Origin: DATKOF01 sp035524795
GTDB taxonomy: Bacteria; Pseudomonadota; Gammaproteobacteria; Burkholderiales; SG8-41
Reading direction: 5' to 3'
Assembly: GCA_035524795.1 (NCBI GenBank)
Contig: DATKOF010000010.1
Coordinates: forward strand, 1-59,687
Length of the DNA stretch: 59,687 nucleotides
In this document: piece by piece, positions 17,059 to 26,758 of the stretch
Layout: the number at the start of each line of letters is the position of its first letter
Position numbering within the stretch: the stretch's first letter is position 1
Notes under the pieces: generated by a model
The model's input: the letters and a program-made list of their open reading frames with translations, nothing else
Databases searched by the model: none
What the model was told of the DNA's origin: nothing
Translations under genes and position numbers: made by a program

Positions 17059-17739
17059 TTATTGTTTTTTCCGGCCGGGCTCCGCCGCTCCTGCGTTCGC
17101 GCAGTAGTCGCTGTAGAGCTTGGCCACGACTTCGTCGCCCTGTTCGTCGATCAGCCGCGCGGCGACCGATCGCACGTCGCTGCCGGCGTAGTCGCCGCCG
17201 TGGGCGGTAGCGGAGGAAATGGCGCGGCCGTCCGCGCCGGTCAGCCAGAACTCCATGTTGACGGTGACTTCATTGACGTTGATCACGCGGTTGACGTCGG
17301 TCTGCGTCGTGATCAGTCCGCGCAGCACGAAACTCGCGCCGAGACGCCGCGAAGCAGACAGCGCGGCGTCGGGGTCGCCCCTGAAATAGGCGTCGATTTC
17401 GACCTGCGCGATCTGCTGGCGGATTTCCTCGGCGGTGTAGGTTTTCAGGCCGAGCGCCCGCAGGCGCTGGTTGATGGCCTGGAAATGCGGGCCGTAGTTC
17501 TTCTGGTCCGCGGAGATGCCGCCGCCGGTCTGCCGTTCGCCGATCACCAGCATGATCTTCCTGTTCTTCAGCTGCGCGCGGCACGGCGTCGACAACCGCG
17601 CGGCGATCGCCTGTTGACGCGCCTGCTCGGCCGCCGCCGCGGCTTCGTCCTGCTGTGAGAACTTGAAGTCCTGCGCGTGGCCGGCGATGACCGCGCACAG
17701 GGCGATAAAACCGGCGCTCGACAGGATTGCAGTTCTCAT
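17059..17739 (-). CDS. Exported hypothetical protein
   Basis: The ATG at 17739 (MRTAILSSAGF) gives a 226-residue product with a signal peptide ending near GHAQD (residue 24). The mature part begins with an alanine/glutamine-rich helix, then KIMLVIGERQTGGGISADQ and LRALGLKTYTAEEIRQQIAQ, and ends lysine-rich. The strand-helix pattern and the phrase on loss of function at RLGASFVLRGLI resemble the CsgG-like neighbour, so the two may be distant relatives. The frame continues upstream to 17970 but that part overlaps metF and is not signal-like. It is 44 bases upstream of the CsgG-like gene and probably shares its transcript. Confidence 0.65.
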   Translation of the reverse strand: MRTAILSSAGFIALCAVIAGHAQDFKFSQQDEAAAAAEQARQQAIAARLSTPCRAQLKNRKIMLVIGERQTGGGISADQKNYGPHFQAINQRLRALGLKTYTAEEIRQQIAQVEIDAYFRGDPDAALSASRRLGASFVLRGLITTQTDVNRVINVNEVTVNMEFWLTGADGRAISSATAHGGDYAGSDVRSVAARLIDEQGDEVVAKLYSDYCANAGAAEPGRKKQ

Positions 17740-17870
17740 CGGTGCTCGACAGGTCGACAGGGTATCCGCGCGGCGGCGCGGGGCGTCCAGTTTAAGCCAA
17801 CCGCAATGACTAATCCATATCCGTTCGTCATTGCCGGCGGCTTGCAGGGAGTCTGCCGGACAGCCGGGGG

Positions 17871-18725
17871 TCAGAGGCCGAGGCGCCGCCAGATCGCGCT
17901 GGTCAGCGCGGCCTGGTTCAGTGTGTAGAAGTGCAGCCCCGGCGCGCCGTGTTCGAGCAGGTCGGCGCACAACTCGGTGACGACGTCGAGGCCGAGCGCG
18001 CGCACCGAATCGGCGTCGCCGCCGTAGCTTTCAAGTTTTTGCCGCAGCCAGGGCGGAATTTTTGCGCCGCAGGTGTCGGAAAAGCGCACCAGCTGCGTGA
18101 AATTGCCGATCGGCATGATGCCGGGCACGATCGGCAGCATCAGGCCGAGCGCTTTGCATGCGTCGACGAAGCGGTAATAGGCGTCGGCGTCGTAGAAGTA
18201 CTGGGTGATCGCGGAGTCGGCGCCGGCCTCGACCTTGCGCTTGAACGCGAGCAGATCGTCGCGCGCGCTTTTCGCCTGCGGATGGACTTCCGGATAGCAT
18301 GCGACTTCGATGTGAAAGGCGGCGTCGAAGCGGTCGCGGATCAACGCGACCAGCTCGTTTGCATAGCGCAGTTCACCCGGTTCCGCGGTGCCCGACGGCA
18401 GATCGCCGCGCAGCGCGACGATGTGGCGGATGCCTTGCGACCGGTAGAGTTCGAGCGTTTCCGCGATTTCGTCGCGCGTTGCGCCGATGCACGAGATGTG
18501 CGGCGCGGCGTCGAAACCGGCGGCGAGAATTTCGAGCACGGTGCCGAGCGTGCGTTCGCGCGTCGAGCCGCCGGCGCCGTAGGTGACCGAAAAAAATTTC
18601 GGTTTCAGTTGCGCGAGCTGGTGCCAGGTTGCGCGCAGTTTCTCCACGCCTTCCGGCGTTTTCGGCGGGAAAAACTCGCAGCTGAATGTACGCGAGGCGT
18701 AAGGCGAGGGGGGCGAGGCGCTCAT
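17871..18725 (-). CDS. metF: 5,10-methylenetetrahydrofolate reductase
   Basis: MetF makes 5-methyltetrahydrofolate, the methyl donor for methionine synthesis, using FAD and NADH. The 284-residue length is normal. Family motifs are FSCEFFPPKT (with the catalytic glutamate), FFSVTYGAGGSTR, HIVALRGDLP, ITQYFYDADAYYRF and GIMPIGNFTQL. It is 37 bases downstream of ahcY in the same direction and so falls under the SAH riboswitch in front of that gene; this ahcY-metF arrangement is a known target of that riboswitch. Confidence 0.95.
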   Translation of the reverse strand: MSASPPSPYASRTFSCEFFPPKTPEGVEKLRATWHQLAQLKPKFFSVTYGAGGSTRERTLGTVLEILAAGFDAAPHISCIGATRDEIAETLELYRSQGIRHIVALRGDLPSGTAEPGELRYANELVALIRDRFDAAFHIEVACYPEVHPQAKSARDDLLAFKRKVEAGADSAITQYFYDADAYYRFVDACKALGLMLPIVPGIMPIGNFTQLVRFSDTCGAKIPPWLRQKLESYGGDADSVRALGLDVVTELCADLLEHGAPGLHFYTLNQAALTSAIWRRLGL

Positions 18726-18762
18726 TTTTCGGGGAGGCGGTTGGGCCTCCTCACACGGACGG

Positions 18763-20193
18763 TCAGTAGCGGTAATGGTCCGCCTTGTACGGGCCTTCCT
18801 TGTGCACGCCGATGTAGCGCGCCTGCGCGTCGGTCAGTTCGGTCAACTGCGCGCCGAGTTTCTTCAGCTGCAGCCGCGCGACCTTTTCGTCGAGGTGCTT
18901 GGGCAGCACGTGGACGCCGACCGGGTATTTTCCGGTGTTCGAGAACAGCTCGATCTGCGCGATGACCTGATTCGCGAACGACGAACTCATCACGTACGAC
19001 GGGTGGCCGGTCGCGCAGCCGAGATTCACCAGGCGGCCTTCGGCGAGCAGGATCAGGCGCTTGCCGTCGGGGAAGATGATGTGGTCGACCTGCGGCTTGA
19101 TGTTTTCCCAGCGGTACTGCTTGAGGCCCGCGACGTCGATCTCGTTGTCGAAATGGCCGATGTTGCAGACGATCGCGTTGTGCTTCATCTTCTTCATGTG
19201 GTCGTGCGTGATCACGTGGAAGTTGCCGGTCGCGGTCACGAAAATGTCCGCCTTGTCGGCCGCGTAGTCCATCGTCACCACGCGGTAGCCCTCCATCGCC
19301 GCCTGCAGCGCGCAGATCGGGTCGATCTCGGTGACCCACACCTGCGCGGCGAGCCCGCGCAGCGCCTGCGCGCAGCCCTTGCCGACGTCGCCGTAACCGG
19401 CGACCAGCGCGACCTTGCCGGCGATCATCACGTCGGTCGCGCGCTTGATGCCGTCGACCAGCGACTCGCGGCAGCCGTAGAGATTGTCGAACTTCGACTT
19501 GGTCACCGAATCGTTGACGTTGATCGCCGGAAACGCGAGCCGGCCTTCCTTCGCCATCTGGTAGAGGCGCTTGACGCCGGTCGTGGTTTCCTCGGTCACG
19601 CCCTTGATGTGCGCGATGCGCGCCGAGTACCAGCCCGGCTGCGCGGCGAGCCGCTGCTTGATTGCGGCGAACAGCACGGTTTCTTCCTCGCTCGACGCAT
19701 GCTTGATCACGGTCGGATCCTGCTCGGCTTTGGCGCCGAGGTGCAGCAGCAGCGTCGCGTCGCCGCCGTCGTCGAGGATCATGTTGGCCGGCTCGTCCGC
19801 GTTCTCGAAGGCCGGCCATTCGAATATCCTGTGCGTATATTCCCAGTACTCTTCGAGCGATTCGCCTTTCCACGCGAACACCGGCGTGCCGGCGGCGGCG
19901 ATTGCAGCCGCCGCGTGGTCCTGCGTCGAGAAGATGTTGCACGACGCCCAGCGCACTTCGGCGCCGAGTGCCTGCAGCGTTTCGATCAGCACCGCGGTCT
20001 GGATCGTCATGTGCAGCGAGCCGGCGATGCGCGCGCCGCGCAGCGGCTGCTGCGATGAAAACTCCTCGCGGATCGCCACCAGGCCGGGCATTTCGGTCTC
20101 GGCGATCGCAATTTCCTTGCGCCCCCATTCGGCGAGGCCGAGGTCGGCGACTTTGAAATCGGTGAAGTTCTTTGGCTGCAATACGGCGCTCAT
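18763..20193 (-). CDS. ahcY: S-adenosylhomocysteine hydrolase
   Basis: AhcY splits S-adenosylhomocysteine into adenosine and homocysteine, clearing the inhibitor left by methyltransferases. The 476-residue protein shows AGSLHMTIQTAVLIETL, the NAD-binding GYGDVGKG, CNIGHFDNEID and the C-terminal KADHYRY. I set the start at 20193 (MSAVLQPKNF), which follows AAAGGAG; the open frame extends far upstream through the metK antisense region and is not coding there. The leader holds a SAH riboswitch, so the gene should be switched on when its substrate accumulates. Confidence 0.95.
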   Translation of the reverse strand: MSAVLQPKNFTDFKVADLGLAEWGRKEIAIAETEMPGLVAIREEFSSQQPLRGARIAGSLHMTIQTAVLIETLQALGAEVRWASCNIFSTQDHAAAAIAAAGTPVFAWKGESLEEYWEYTHRIFEWPAFENADEPANMILDDGGDATLLLHLGAKAEQDPTVIKHASSEEETVLFAAIKQRLAAQPGWYSARIAHIKGVTEETTTGVKRLYQMAKEGRLAFPAINVNDSVTKSKFDNLYGCRESLVDGIKRATDVMIAGKVALVAGYGDVGKGCAQALRGLAAQVWVTEIDPICALQAAMEGYRVVTMDYAADKADIFVTATGNFHVITHDHMKKMKHNAIVCNIGHFDNEIDVAGLKQYRWENIKPQVDHIIFPDGKRLILLAEGRLVNLGCATGHPSYVMSSSFANQVIAQIELFSNTGKYPVGVHVLPKHLDEKVARLQLKKLGAQLTELTDAQARYIGVHKEGPYKADHYRY

Positions 20194-20224
20194 CACGCGC
20201 TCCTTTCCTTTGAGTTCAGAAAAA

Positions 20225-20303
20225 GTTCGCGAGCGCCGTTGCAATTTGGACACTCCGAGCCTGGCAGTCTGGCGACTGTTGCAACGCTCCTCGGAGAGGC
20301 GCG
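20225..20303 (-). ncRNA. SAH riboswitch
   Basis: The ahcY leader contains, in order, CTCTCCGAGGAGCGTTGC (20298-20281), GCCAGGCTCGGAG (about 20264-20252) and AACGGCGCTCGCGAA (about 20239-20225). CTCCGAG pairs with CTCGGAG for the main stem, and GAGCG in the first part can pair with CGCTC in the last for the pseudoknot. These are the conserved blocks of the SAH riboswitch, which turns expression on when S-adenosylhomocysteine is bound. The ribosome-binding site follows about 25 bases later. Confidence 0.92.
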
Positions 20304-20304
20304 T

Positions 20305-20310
20305 ATTGTA
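20305..20310 (-). promoter_or_regulatory. -10 element for ahcY
   Basis: TACAAT on the minus strand ends two bases before the riboswitch sequence, so the transcript would begin within or just ahead of the first riboswitch stem. No good -35 hexamer is visible. Confidence 0.5.
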
Positions 20311-20335
20311 GCGCAGACGGCGATCCCGGCACCAG

Positions 20336-20373
20336 TAAAAAACGAAAAGCCGGCGCTGCGCCGGCTTTTCGTT
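20336..20373 (-). terminator. Rho-independent terminator after metK
   Basis: Arms of 15 bases (20341-20355 and 20359-20373; core AAAGCCGGCG with CGCCGGCTTT) close a three-base loop, followed on the minus strand by a T-run at 20340-20337. It separates metK from the ahcY promoter. Confidence 0.9.
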
Positions 20374-20390
20374 GCGGACGTGGTGAGGAA

Positions 20391-21593
<1,203 letters not shown>

Positions 21594-21658
21594 GGCGCAC
21601 ACCGTCGATAGTGACAAACCCCGAATTCTAGCAAATAGCCCCCGCTAGGTCGAAACAC

Positions 21659-22543
21659 ATGGTCCGCATCGGCCTGGCCGTCGTCTGGTTGCTGCGCTGG
21701 CTGCCGCTGGCGCTGCTGGCGCCGCTCGGCGCGGCGCTCGGGATGCTGCTTTACGCGCTCGCCGGCGAACGCCGCCGCGTCGTGCGGGTCAATCTGAGGC
21801 TGTGCTTCCCGCAGATCAGCGAAGCGGAACGCCGCGCGCTGGCGCGCCGCCATTTCCGCGCGTTCGGTCGCACCGTGTTCGAGCACGGCATCCTGTGGTG
21901 GGGATCGCAGGCGCGCATCCGGCGTCTGGTGCGCGTCGAGGGCATCGAGCACTGGCAGGCGGTGCGTGAGAACAATACTGAGCGGCCGGTGATCTGGCTG
22001 GCGCCGCATTTCGTCGGCCTCGACATGGGCGGCACCCGCATCATCACCGAATGGCAGGGAGCGTCGATGTACAGCCACCAGAAAAACCCGGTGTTCGACC
22101 GCATTCTGCTGCACGGCCGCACGCGCTTCGTGAAGCCGGTGCTGTTCTCTCGCCAGGACGGCATCCGGCCGGTGGTCAAGACGATCCGCGCCGGCGTGCC
22201 GTTCTATTATCTGCCCGACATGGACCTCGGGCCGCGCGATTCTATCTTCGTGCCGTTCTTCGGCGTGCCGGCGGCGACCGTCACCGGGTTGGCGCGGCTC
22301 GCACAGCTCGGCAACGCGGTGGTGGTGCCGGCGGTCACGCGCCAGTTGCCGGGCGGACAGGGTTACGTGCTGCGTTTCTATCCGGCGTGGCAGGATTTTC
22401 CGACCGCCGACGTGGAGGCCGACACGCGCCGGATGAACGCCTTCATCGAGGAGCGGGTGCGCGAAATGCCGGAGCAGTATTATTGGCTGCACAAGCGTTT
22501 CAAGACGCGGCCGACCGGCGAACCCAGTCCGTACGAAACATGA
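21659..22543 (+). CDS. Lipid A late acyltransferase (LpxL/HtrB family)
   Basis: This 294-residue inner-membrane protein transfers an acyl chain to lipid A precursors. It has an N-terminal hydrophobic anchor (about 5-32) and the catalytic HX4D motif as HFVGLD in WLAPHFVGLDMGG. MYSHQKNPVFD, YYLPDMDLGPRDSIFVPFFG and YYWLHKRFKTRP follow as usual. I cannot separate LpxL from LpxM or LpxP by eye, so no symbol is given. The stop shares an ATGA with the start of dapF. Confidence 0.88.
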   Translation: MVRIGLAVVWLLRWLPLALLAPLGAALGMLLYALAGERRRVVRVNLRLCFPQISEAERRALARRHFRAFGRTVFEHGILWWGSQARIRRLVRVEGIEHWQAVRENNTERPVIWLAPHFVGLDMGGTRIITEWQGASMYSHQKNPVFDRILLHGRTRFVKPVLFSRQDGIRPVVKTIRAGVPFYYLPDMDLGPRDSIFVPFFGVPAATVTGLARLAQLGNAVVVPAVTRQLPGGQGYVLRFYPAWQDFPTADVEADTRRMNAFIEERVREMPEQYYWLHKRFKTRPTGEPSPYET

Positions 22544-23388
22544 AACTCAAATTCACCAAGATGCAGGGGCTCGGCAACGATTTCGTCGTGCTCGACGCGA
22601 CGAAATCGCCGCTGGAATTGAGCCGCGAACAGTTGTGCAGGATCGCCGACCGCCATTTCGGCGTCGGCTGCGACCAGATTCTGGTGGTCGAACCGCCGCG
22701 CAGTGCGGACACCGATTTCTACTACCGCATCTTCAACGCCGACGGCGGTGAGGTCGGGCAGTGCGGCAACGGCGCGCGCTGCTTCGTGCGCTTCGTGCGC
22801 GAACATGGGCTGACCACGAAAGACGAAATCCGCGTCGGCACCGCGAGCGGCGTCATTGCGCCGCGGCTGGAGGCCGACGGCCAGGTCACGGTGGACATGG
22901 GCGTGCCGCAGTTCGAACCGGCGCGCATCCCGTTTATCGCCGGGCAGCGCGCGCCGACCTATGCGCTCGACGCCGGCGGCTGCACTGTCGAGATCAGCGC
23001 GCTGTCGGTCGGCAATCCGCACGCGGTGCAGGTGGTCGCCGACGTCGACGCCGCGCCGGTGACGAGCGAAGGACCGCGGATCGAAACGCATCCGCGCTTT
23101 CCGCAGCGCGTGAACGCCGGCTATATGCAGATCGTCGACCGCGGCCGCGTCCGGCTGCGCGTCTGGGAGCGTGGCGCCGGCGAAACGCTTGCCTGCGGCA
23201 GCGGCGCGTGCGCGGCGGTCGTCGCCGGCATTCAGCGCGGCCTGCTCGATGAGCGGGTCGCGGTGACTACGCGCGGCGGCGACCTCGGTATATCATGGCG
23301 GGGCGAGGGCGCGCCGGTGCTGATGACCGGGCCGGCCGTCGCCGTTTTCGATGGCGAACTGGAAATATGGACGGCTAAAACGGGTTGA
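22540..23388 (+). CDS. dapF: Diaminopimelate epimerase
   Basis: DapF converts LL- to meso-diaminopimelate for lysine and peptidoglycan. The 282-residue product starts MKLKFTKMQGLGNDFVV and carries the two catalytic cysteines in QCGNGARC and ACGSGACA. The start ATG overlaps the lpxL stop, so the two are translationally coupled. A palindromic repeat begins at the base after the stop codon. Confidence 0.95.
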   Translation: MKLKFTKMQGLGNDFVVLDATKSPLELSREQLCRIADRHFGVGCDQILVVEPPRSADTDFYYRIFNADGGEVGQCGNGARCFVRFVREHGLTTKDEIRVGTASGVIAPRLEADGQVTVDMGVPQFEPARIPFIAGQRAPTYALDAGGCTVEISALSVGNPHAVQVVADVDAAPVTSEGPRIETHPRFPQRVNAGYMQIVDRGRVRLRVWERGAGETLACGSGACAAVVAGIQRGLLDERVAVTTRGGDLGISWRGEGAPVLMTGPAVAVFDGELEIWTAKTG

Positions 23389-23490
23389 AACCACAGATGA
23401 ACACGGACAAAACCGGAACGGAAAACACGAATCCCGGAAATTTTCATTTGAGGAATTTTCATCGGCGTCAATCGGCGTTTATCTGCGGTT
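23389..23490. repeat. Dispersed palindromic repeat, family A copy 1
   Basis: The element opens AACCACAGATGAACACGG (23389-23406) and closes CGTTTATCTGCGGTT (23476-23490), so its ends form an imperfect inverted repeat. A second copy with the same ends is at 25130-25213. It starts directly after the dapF stop and lies in the dapF-DUF484 gap. Confidence 0.8.
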
Positions 23491-23529
23491 GGACGATTTT
23501 GAGGTTTTTATAACAACAAGGGGCGGGAT

Positions 23530-24177
23530 ATGACACCCGACGCAGTCGCGACTTATCTGAAGCAGCATCCCGAATTCTTCGAACAATATGCCGACATGCT
23601 GGCGGAGATCGTGATTCCCCATCCGCACGGGGGCCGCGCGATCCCGATCAGCGAACGGCAGATCCTGACGCTGCGCGACAAGGGCAAGCAGCTCGAGGTC
23701 AAGCTGCGCGAGCTGATCGAGTACGGAGAGGAAAACGACGCGCTCGGCGAGAAACTGCACCGGCTGGCGTTGACGCTGATCGGCGCGCGCGACCTCGAAA
23801 CCGTCGACGAGCTGCTGTATGCGAGCCTCGGCGAAGACTTCGCGGTGCCGCACATCGCGTTGCGGTTGTGGCCGGAAGGCACGGTGTCGCCGCTGCCGGA
23901 GTTTGCGCCGGTCAGCGCCGGCGCGCGCGAATTCGCGGAGAGCCTCACCAGTCCGTACTGCGGCACGCGCGCGATTCTCGACACCGCCGGCTGGTTCGGC
24001 GAGGCGGCGCCGCTGCTGAAATCATTCGCCTATGTTGCGCTCAGGAACGGCGACCGGACCATCGGCCTGCTCGCGCTGGCGAGCGAGGACGCGCAGCGTT
24101 TCTATCCCGAAATGGGCACGCTCTATCTGAAACGTCTCGGCGAGCTGATCGCGGCGGCGGTGCTGCGCTGCCTGTGA
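23530..24177 (+). CDS. DUF484 family protein
   Basis: The 215-residue protein matches DUF484: a short N-terminal helical part (YLKQHPEFFEQYADMLAEIVIPHPHGGRAI), a coiled-coil stretch around LRDKGKQLEVKLRELIEYGEEN, then a GAF-like domain. The family is usually found next to dapF and xerC, as here, and its job is unknown; a regulatory or adaptor role with XerC is often assumed from position only. It is soluble, with no membrane segment. The start is about 40 bases after the palindromic repeat that follows dapF. Confidence 0.85.
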   Translation: MTPDAVATYLKQHPEFFEQYADMLAEIVIPHPHGGRAIPISERQILTLRDKGKQLEVKLRELIEYGEENDALGEKLHRLALTLIGARDLETVDELLYASLGEDFAVPHIALRLWPEGTVSPLPEFAPVSAGAREFAESLTSPYCGTRAILDTAGWFGEAAPLLKSFAYVALRNGDRTIGLLALASEDAQRFYPEMGTLYLKRLGELIAAAVLRCL

Positions 24178-24193
24178 ATGACAGGGAAAACCC

Positions 24194-24215
24194 GTGAAGG
24201 GTGAAGGGTGAAGGG
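24194..24215 (+). repeat. Heptamer repeat at the xerC start
   Basis: GTGAAGG occurs three times in tandem (24194-24214) plus one G. Each unit supplies a GTG in a different frame; only the third (24208) is in frame with xerC, and the earlier GAAGG can serve as its ribosome-binding site. Confidence 0.7.
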
Positions 24216-25131
24216 CAAGGAGAAAAAAACCGCATCCCGCGCCGGCAACCCGCTGCTCGACGGCTTTCTTGCCCATCTCTCGAACGAGCGAAGGCTGAGC
24301 CCGCACACCGCTCTCAATTACGGCCGCGACGTCGCGGCGCTGCTCGATCTGGCCGGAGATACGCCGCTCAACGAATTGCAGATCCATCATCTGCGGCGTT
24401 TCACCGCGCAATTGCACGCGCGCGGGCTCGACGGACGCAGCCTGGCGCGCGTGCTGTCGGCGTGGCGCGGCTTCTTCCGCTATCTGGCGCGCGATCACGG
24501 CTACGCGCACAACCCGTGCGACGGCCTGCGTGCGCCGAAGGCGAAGAAGGCTTTGCCGCAAGCATTGTCGCCCGACGAAGCGCAGCGTTTGATGGAGTTA
24601 CCGGGTGACAATGTGCTGGCGGTGCGTGATAAAGCGATCTTCGAACTGTTCTATTCGTCCGGTTTGCGCCTGGCGGAGCTCGTCAATCTCGATCTCGCCG
24701 ATGTCCGTGAAGACGATGCGACCGTGCGCGTCGTCGGCAAGGGCGGCAAGACACGCATCGTGCCCGTCGGCAGATTTGCATTGCAGGCGCTTGCCGCGTG
24801 GCGTGCGCAACGCGGGCGTCTGGTCAAGGGCGCCGGCAACTTCGCGCTGTTCGTCAACAAAAATGGCAAGCGCATCGGCCCGGCCGCGATTCAGTACCGG
24901 ATGAAACACTGGGCGCGCAAGCTTGGACTCAGCAGCAATCTTCATCCGCACCAGCTGCGCCATTCGTTCGCTTCGCATGTGTTGCAGTCGAGCGGCGACC
25001 TGCGCGCGGTGCAGGAAATGCTCGGCCACGCCAGCATTTCGACAACGCAGGTCTATACCCATCTCGATTTCCAGTATCTGGCGAAGGTCTACGATCAGGC
25101 GCATCCGCGGGCGAAACGAAAAACAGGTTAA
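24208..25131 (+). CDS. xerC: Tyrosine recombinase XerC
   Basis: XerC, with XerD, resolves chromosome dimers at dif at the septum. The 307-residue product has the N-terminal SAM-like core-binding domain (FLAHLSNERRLSPHTALNYGRD) and a catalytic domain with the full set: R in SGLRLAEL, K in GKGGKTR, HQLRHSF, GHASISTTQ and the tyrosine in YTHLDF. The likely start is the GTG at 24208 in the heptamer repeat. In related genomes hslV often follows xerC; here about 12 kb intervene. Confidence 0.93.
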   Translation: MKGKEKKTASRAGNPLLDGFLAHLSNERRLSPHTALNYGRDVAALLDLAGDTPLNELQIHHLRRFTAQLHARGLDGRSLARVLSAWRGFFRYLARDHGYAHNPCDGLRAPKAKKALPQALSPDEAQRLMELPGDNVLAVRDKAIFELFYSSGLRLAELVNLDLADVREDDATVRVVGKGGKTRIVPVGRFALQALAAWRAQRGRLVKGAGNFALFVNKNGKRIGPAAIQYRMKHWARKLGLSSNLHPHQLRHSFASHVLQSSGDLRAVQEMLGHASISTTQVYTHLDFQYLAKVYDQAHPRAKRKTG

Positions 25132-25213
25132 CCACAGATGAGCGCAGATAAACACGGATAAAATAGCGATGTCTTCGAGGTGATCTGTGTCCATCCGCGT
25201 TCATCTGCGGTTT
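25130..25213. repeat. Dispersed palindromic repeat, family A copy 2
   Basis: It opens AACCACAGATG within the xerC stop codon and closes CATCTGCGGTTT just before the rlmI start. Internal AAACACGGAT and ATCCGCGTTCATCTG extend the inverted repeat. The ends match copy 1 at 23389-23490. Confidence 0.8.
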
Positions 25214-25214
25214 C

Positions 25215-26393
25215 ATGAATAAGCTTGTCCTCAAACCCGGCCGCGAGAAATCGCTGAAGCGCCGCCATCCGTGGATATTCTCCGGCGCGGTCGCGAAAGT
25301 CCCCGGTGAGCCGGAGGCCGGTGAAACCGTCGAGATTCATTCCAGCAATGGCGAATTTCTCGCCGTCGCCGCCTACAGTCCGCAATCGCAGATCGTCGCG
25401 CGGGTCTGGGACTGGCGGAAACGCGAAATAGACGCCGCGTTTTTCCGCGAACGTATCGAACAGGCGGTGGCGCTGCGCGCGCAGTTTCTGCCAACGAGCG
25501 AAGCGATGCGTCTGGTACATGCCGAATCGGACGGCCTGCCGGGTATCGTCGCCGACCGCTATGACGATACCGTGGTGCTGCAATTGTCGAGCGCCGGCGC
25601 GATGCGCTGGCGCGACGCGCTTGCCGATGCGGTGGAGGCCGTGGTCAAGCCGAAAACCTTGTTCGAACGTTCGGATAGCGAAGTGCTGGCGCTGGAAGGA
25701 CTGGAACCCAGCGTCGGACTGCTGCGCGGCGCCGCGCCACCGGCGCAGATGCGGATACAGGAAGCGGGCTTGATGTTCGAGGTCGATGTCACGCACGGCC
25801 ACAAGACTGGCTTCTATCTCGATCAGCGCGACAACCGGCTGCGGCTGCGCGCGCTTGCCAAAGACAGGGAGGTGCTCGACTGTTTCGCCTATACCGGCGG
25901 TTTCACGCTCAACGCACTGATCGGCGGCGCGGGCAAGGTGACGGCGATCGAAAGCTCGGCGCTCGCGCTCGAATCGCTGAAGCGCAATGTCGAACTGAAC
26001 AGGCTGCCGCAGCCCGTTTGCATCGAAGGCGACGTGTTTCAGCAGTTACGTAAATTGCGCGACGCCGTGCGCAGTTTCGACCTGATCGTGCTCGATCCGC
26101 CGAAATTCGCGCCGACCGCGCACCACGCCGAAAAGGCGGCGCGCGCCTACAAGGACATCAATCTGCTCGCGTTCAAACTGTTGCGGCCGGGCGGATTGCT
26201 GTTCACGTTTTCGTGCTCGGGCGGCGTGCCGCGCGAGCTGTTCCAGAAGATCGTCGCCGGCGCGGCGTTGGACGCGGGCGTCGAAGCGCAGATCGTCGAA
26301 CACTTGAGCGCGGGCGCCGACCATCCGATTGCGCTCAATTTCCCTGAAGGCGAATACCTGAAAGGACTGGTGTTGAGAGTCCCCGGCGTTTGA
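25215..26393 (+). CDS. rlmI: 23S rRNA m5C1962 methyltransferase (RlmI family)
   Basis: The 392-residue product has an N-terminal PUA domain (LKPGREKSLKRRHPWIFSGAV), a linker with GLPGIVADRYDD, and a Rossmann methyltransferase domain. KTGFYLDQRDNR, VLDCFAYTGGFTL, LDPPKFAPT and FSCSGGV (with the catalytic cysteine) follow in order. RlmI methylates C1962 of 23S rRNA in E. coli. The start codon follows the palindromic repeat by one base and no clear ribosome-binding site is seen outside the repeat, so the repeat may shape its translation. Confidence 0.88.
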   Translation: MNKLVLKPGREKSLKRRHPWIFSGAVAKVPGEPEAGETVEIHSSNGEFLAVAAYSPQSQIVARVWDWRKREIDAAFFRERIEQAVALRAQFLPTSEAMRLVHAESDGLPGIVADRYDDTVVLQLSSAGAMRWRDALADAVEAVVKPKTLFERSDSEVLALEGLEPSVGLLRGAAPPAQMRIQEAGLMFEVDVTHGHKTGFYLDQRDNRLRLRALAKDREVLDCFAYTGGFTLNALIGGAGKVTAIESSALALESLKRNVELNRLPQPVCIEGDVFQQLRKLRDAVRSFDLIVLDPPKFAPTAHHAEKAARAYKDINLLAFKLLRPGGLLFTFSCSGGVPRELFQKIVAGAALDAGVEAQIVEHLSAGADHPIALNFPEGEYLKGLVLRVPGV

Positions 26394-26404
26394 CGGCGGC
26401 AGGA

Positions 26405-26758
26405 TCAAACGCGATGGCCGAGATCCGGCTGCGCCATGCCGGCATTCTCCACCGGCAGTCTTTGTTTCCGGCCGTCGAGTGTCCTGAGGCGGTTCAACGC
26501 GGCGCCGAAAATATGCAACGCTTCCTTGATGGCCAGGCAGGCCTCGTCATCCAGCCTTCTCGAGGCGCTGTCCAGTTCGATGACCAGTTTCTCGAACCGC
26601 GCTTTCATGTCCGTTTTTCCCCTTAATGGCAAATCCAGCAGGGGTTGGGGAATGCCCGTCCCCGCGCCTGAAAACTGCAACGCTTCAAGGTAGGAAGTCA
26701 GCAGGAAATAGATTTCGCTTTGAGTTTCGGATTTTCGAATAATATCGGCAATCATCAT
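26405..26758 (-). CDS. Small hypothetical protein
   Basis: I do not recognise this 117-residue protein. It is soluble and mostly helical, with a charged helix (MKARFEKLVIELDSASRRLDDEACLAIKEALHIFGAALNRL) in the second half that could form a coiled coil. The ATG at 26758 follows AAAGG by six bases; a GTG at 26764 and an ATG at 26755 are alternatives. It converges with rlmI (11 bases between ends). Base composition is a little lower in GC than the neighbours. The start-site quality is the main argument that it is real. Confidence 0.55.
   Translation of the reverse strand: MMIADIIRKSETQSEIYFLLTSYLEALQFSGAGTGIPQPLLDLPLRGKTDMKARFEKLVIELDSASRRLDDEACLAIKEALHIFGAALNRLRTLDGRKQRLPVENAGMAQPDLGHRV

Noticed and set aside
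24194..24215. Heptamer repeat considered as a CRISPR or microsatellite array
   Set aside because: Only three units with no spacers; it is a short tandem repeat at a gene start.
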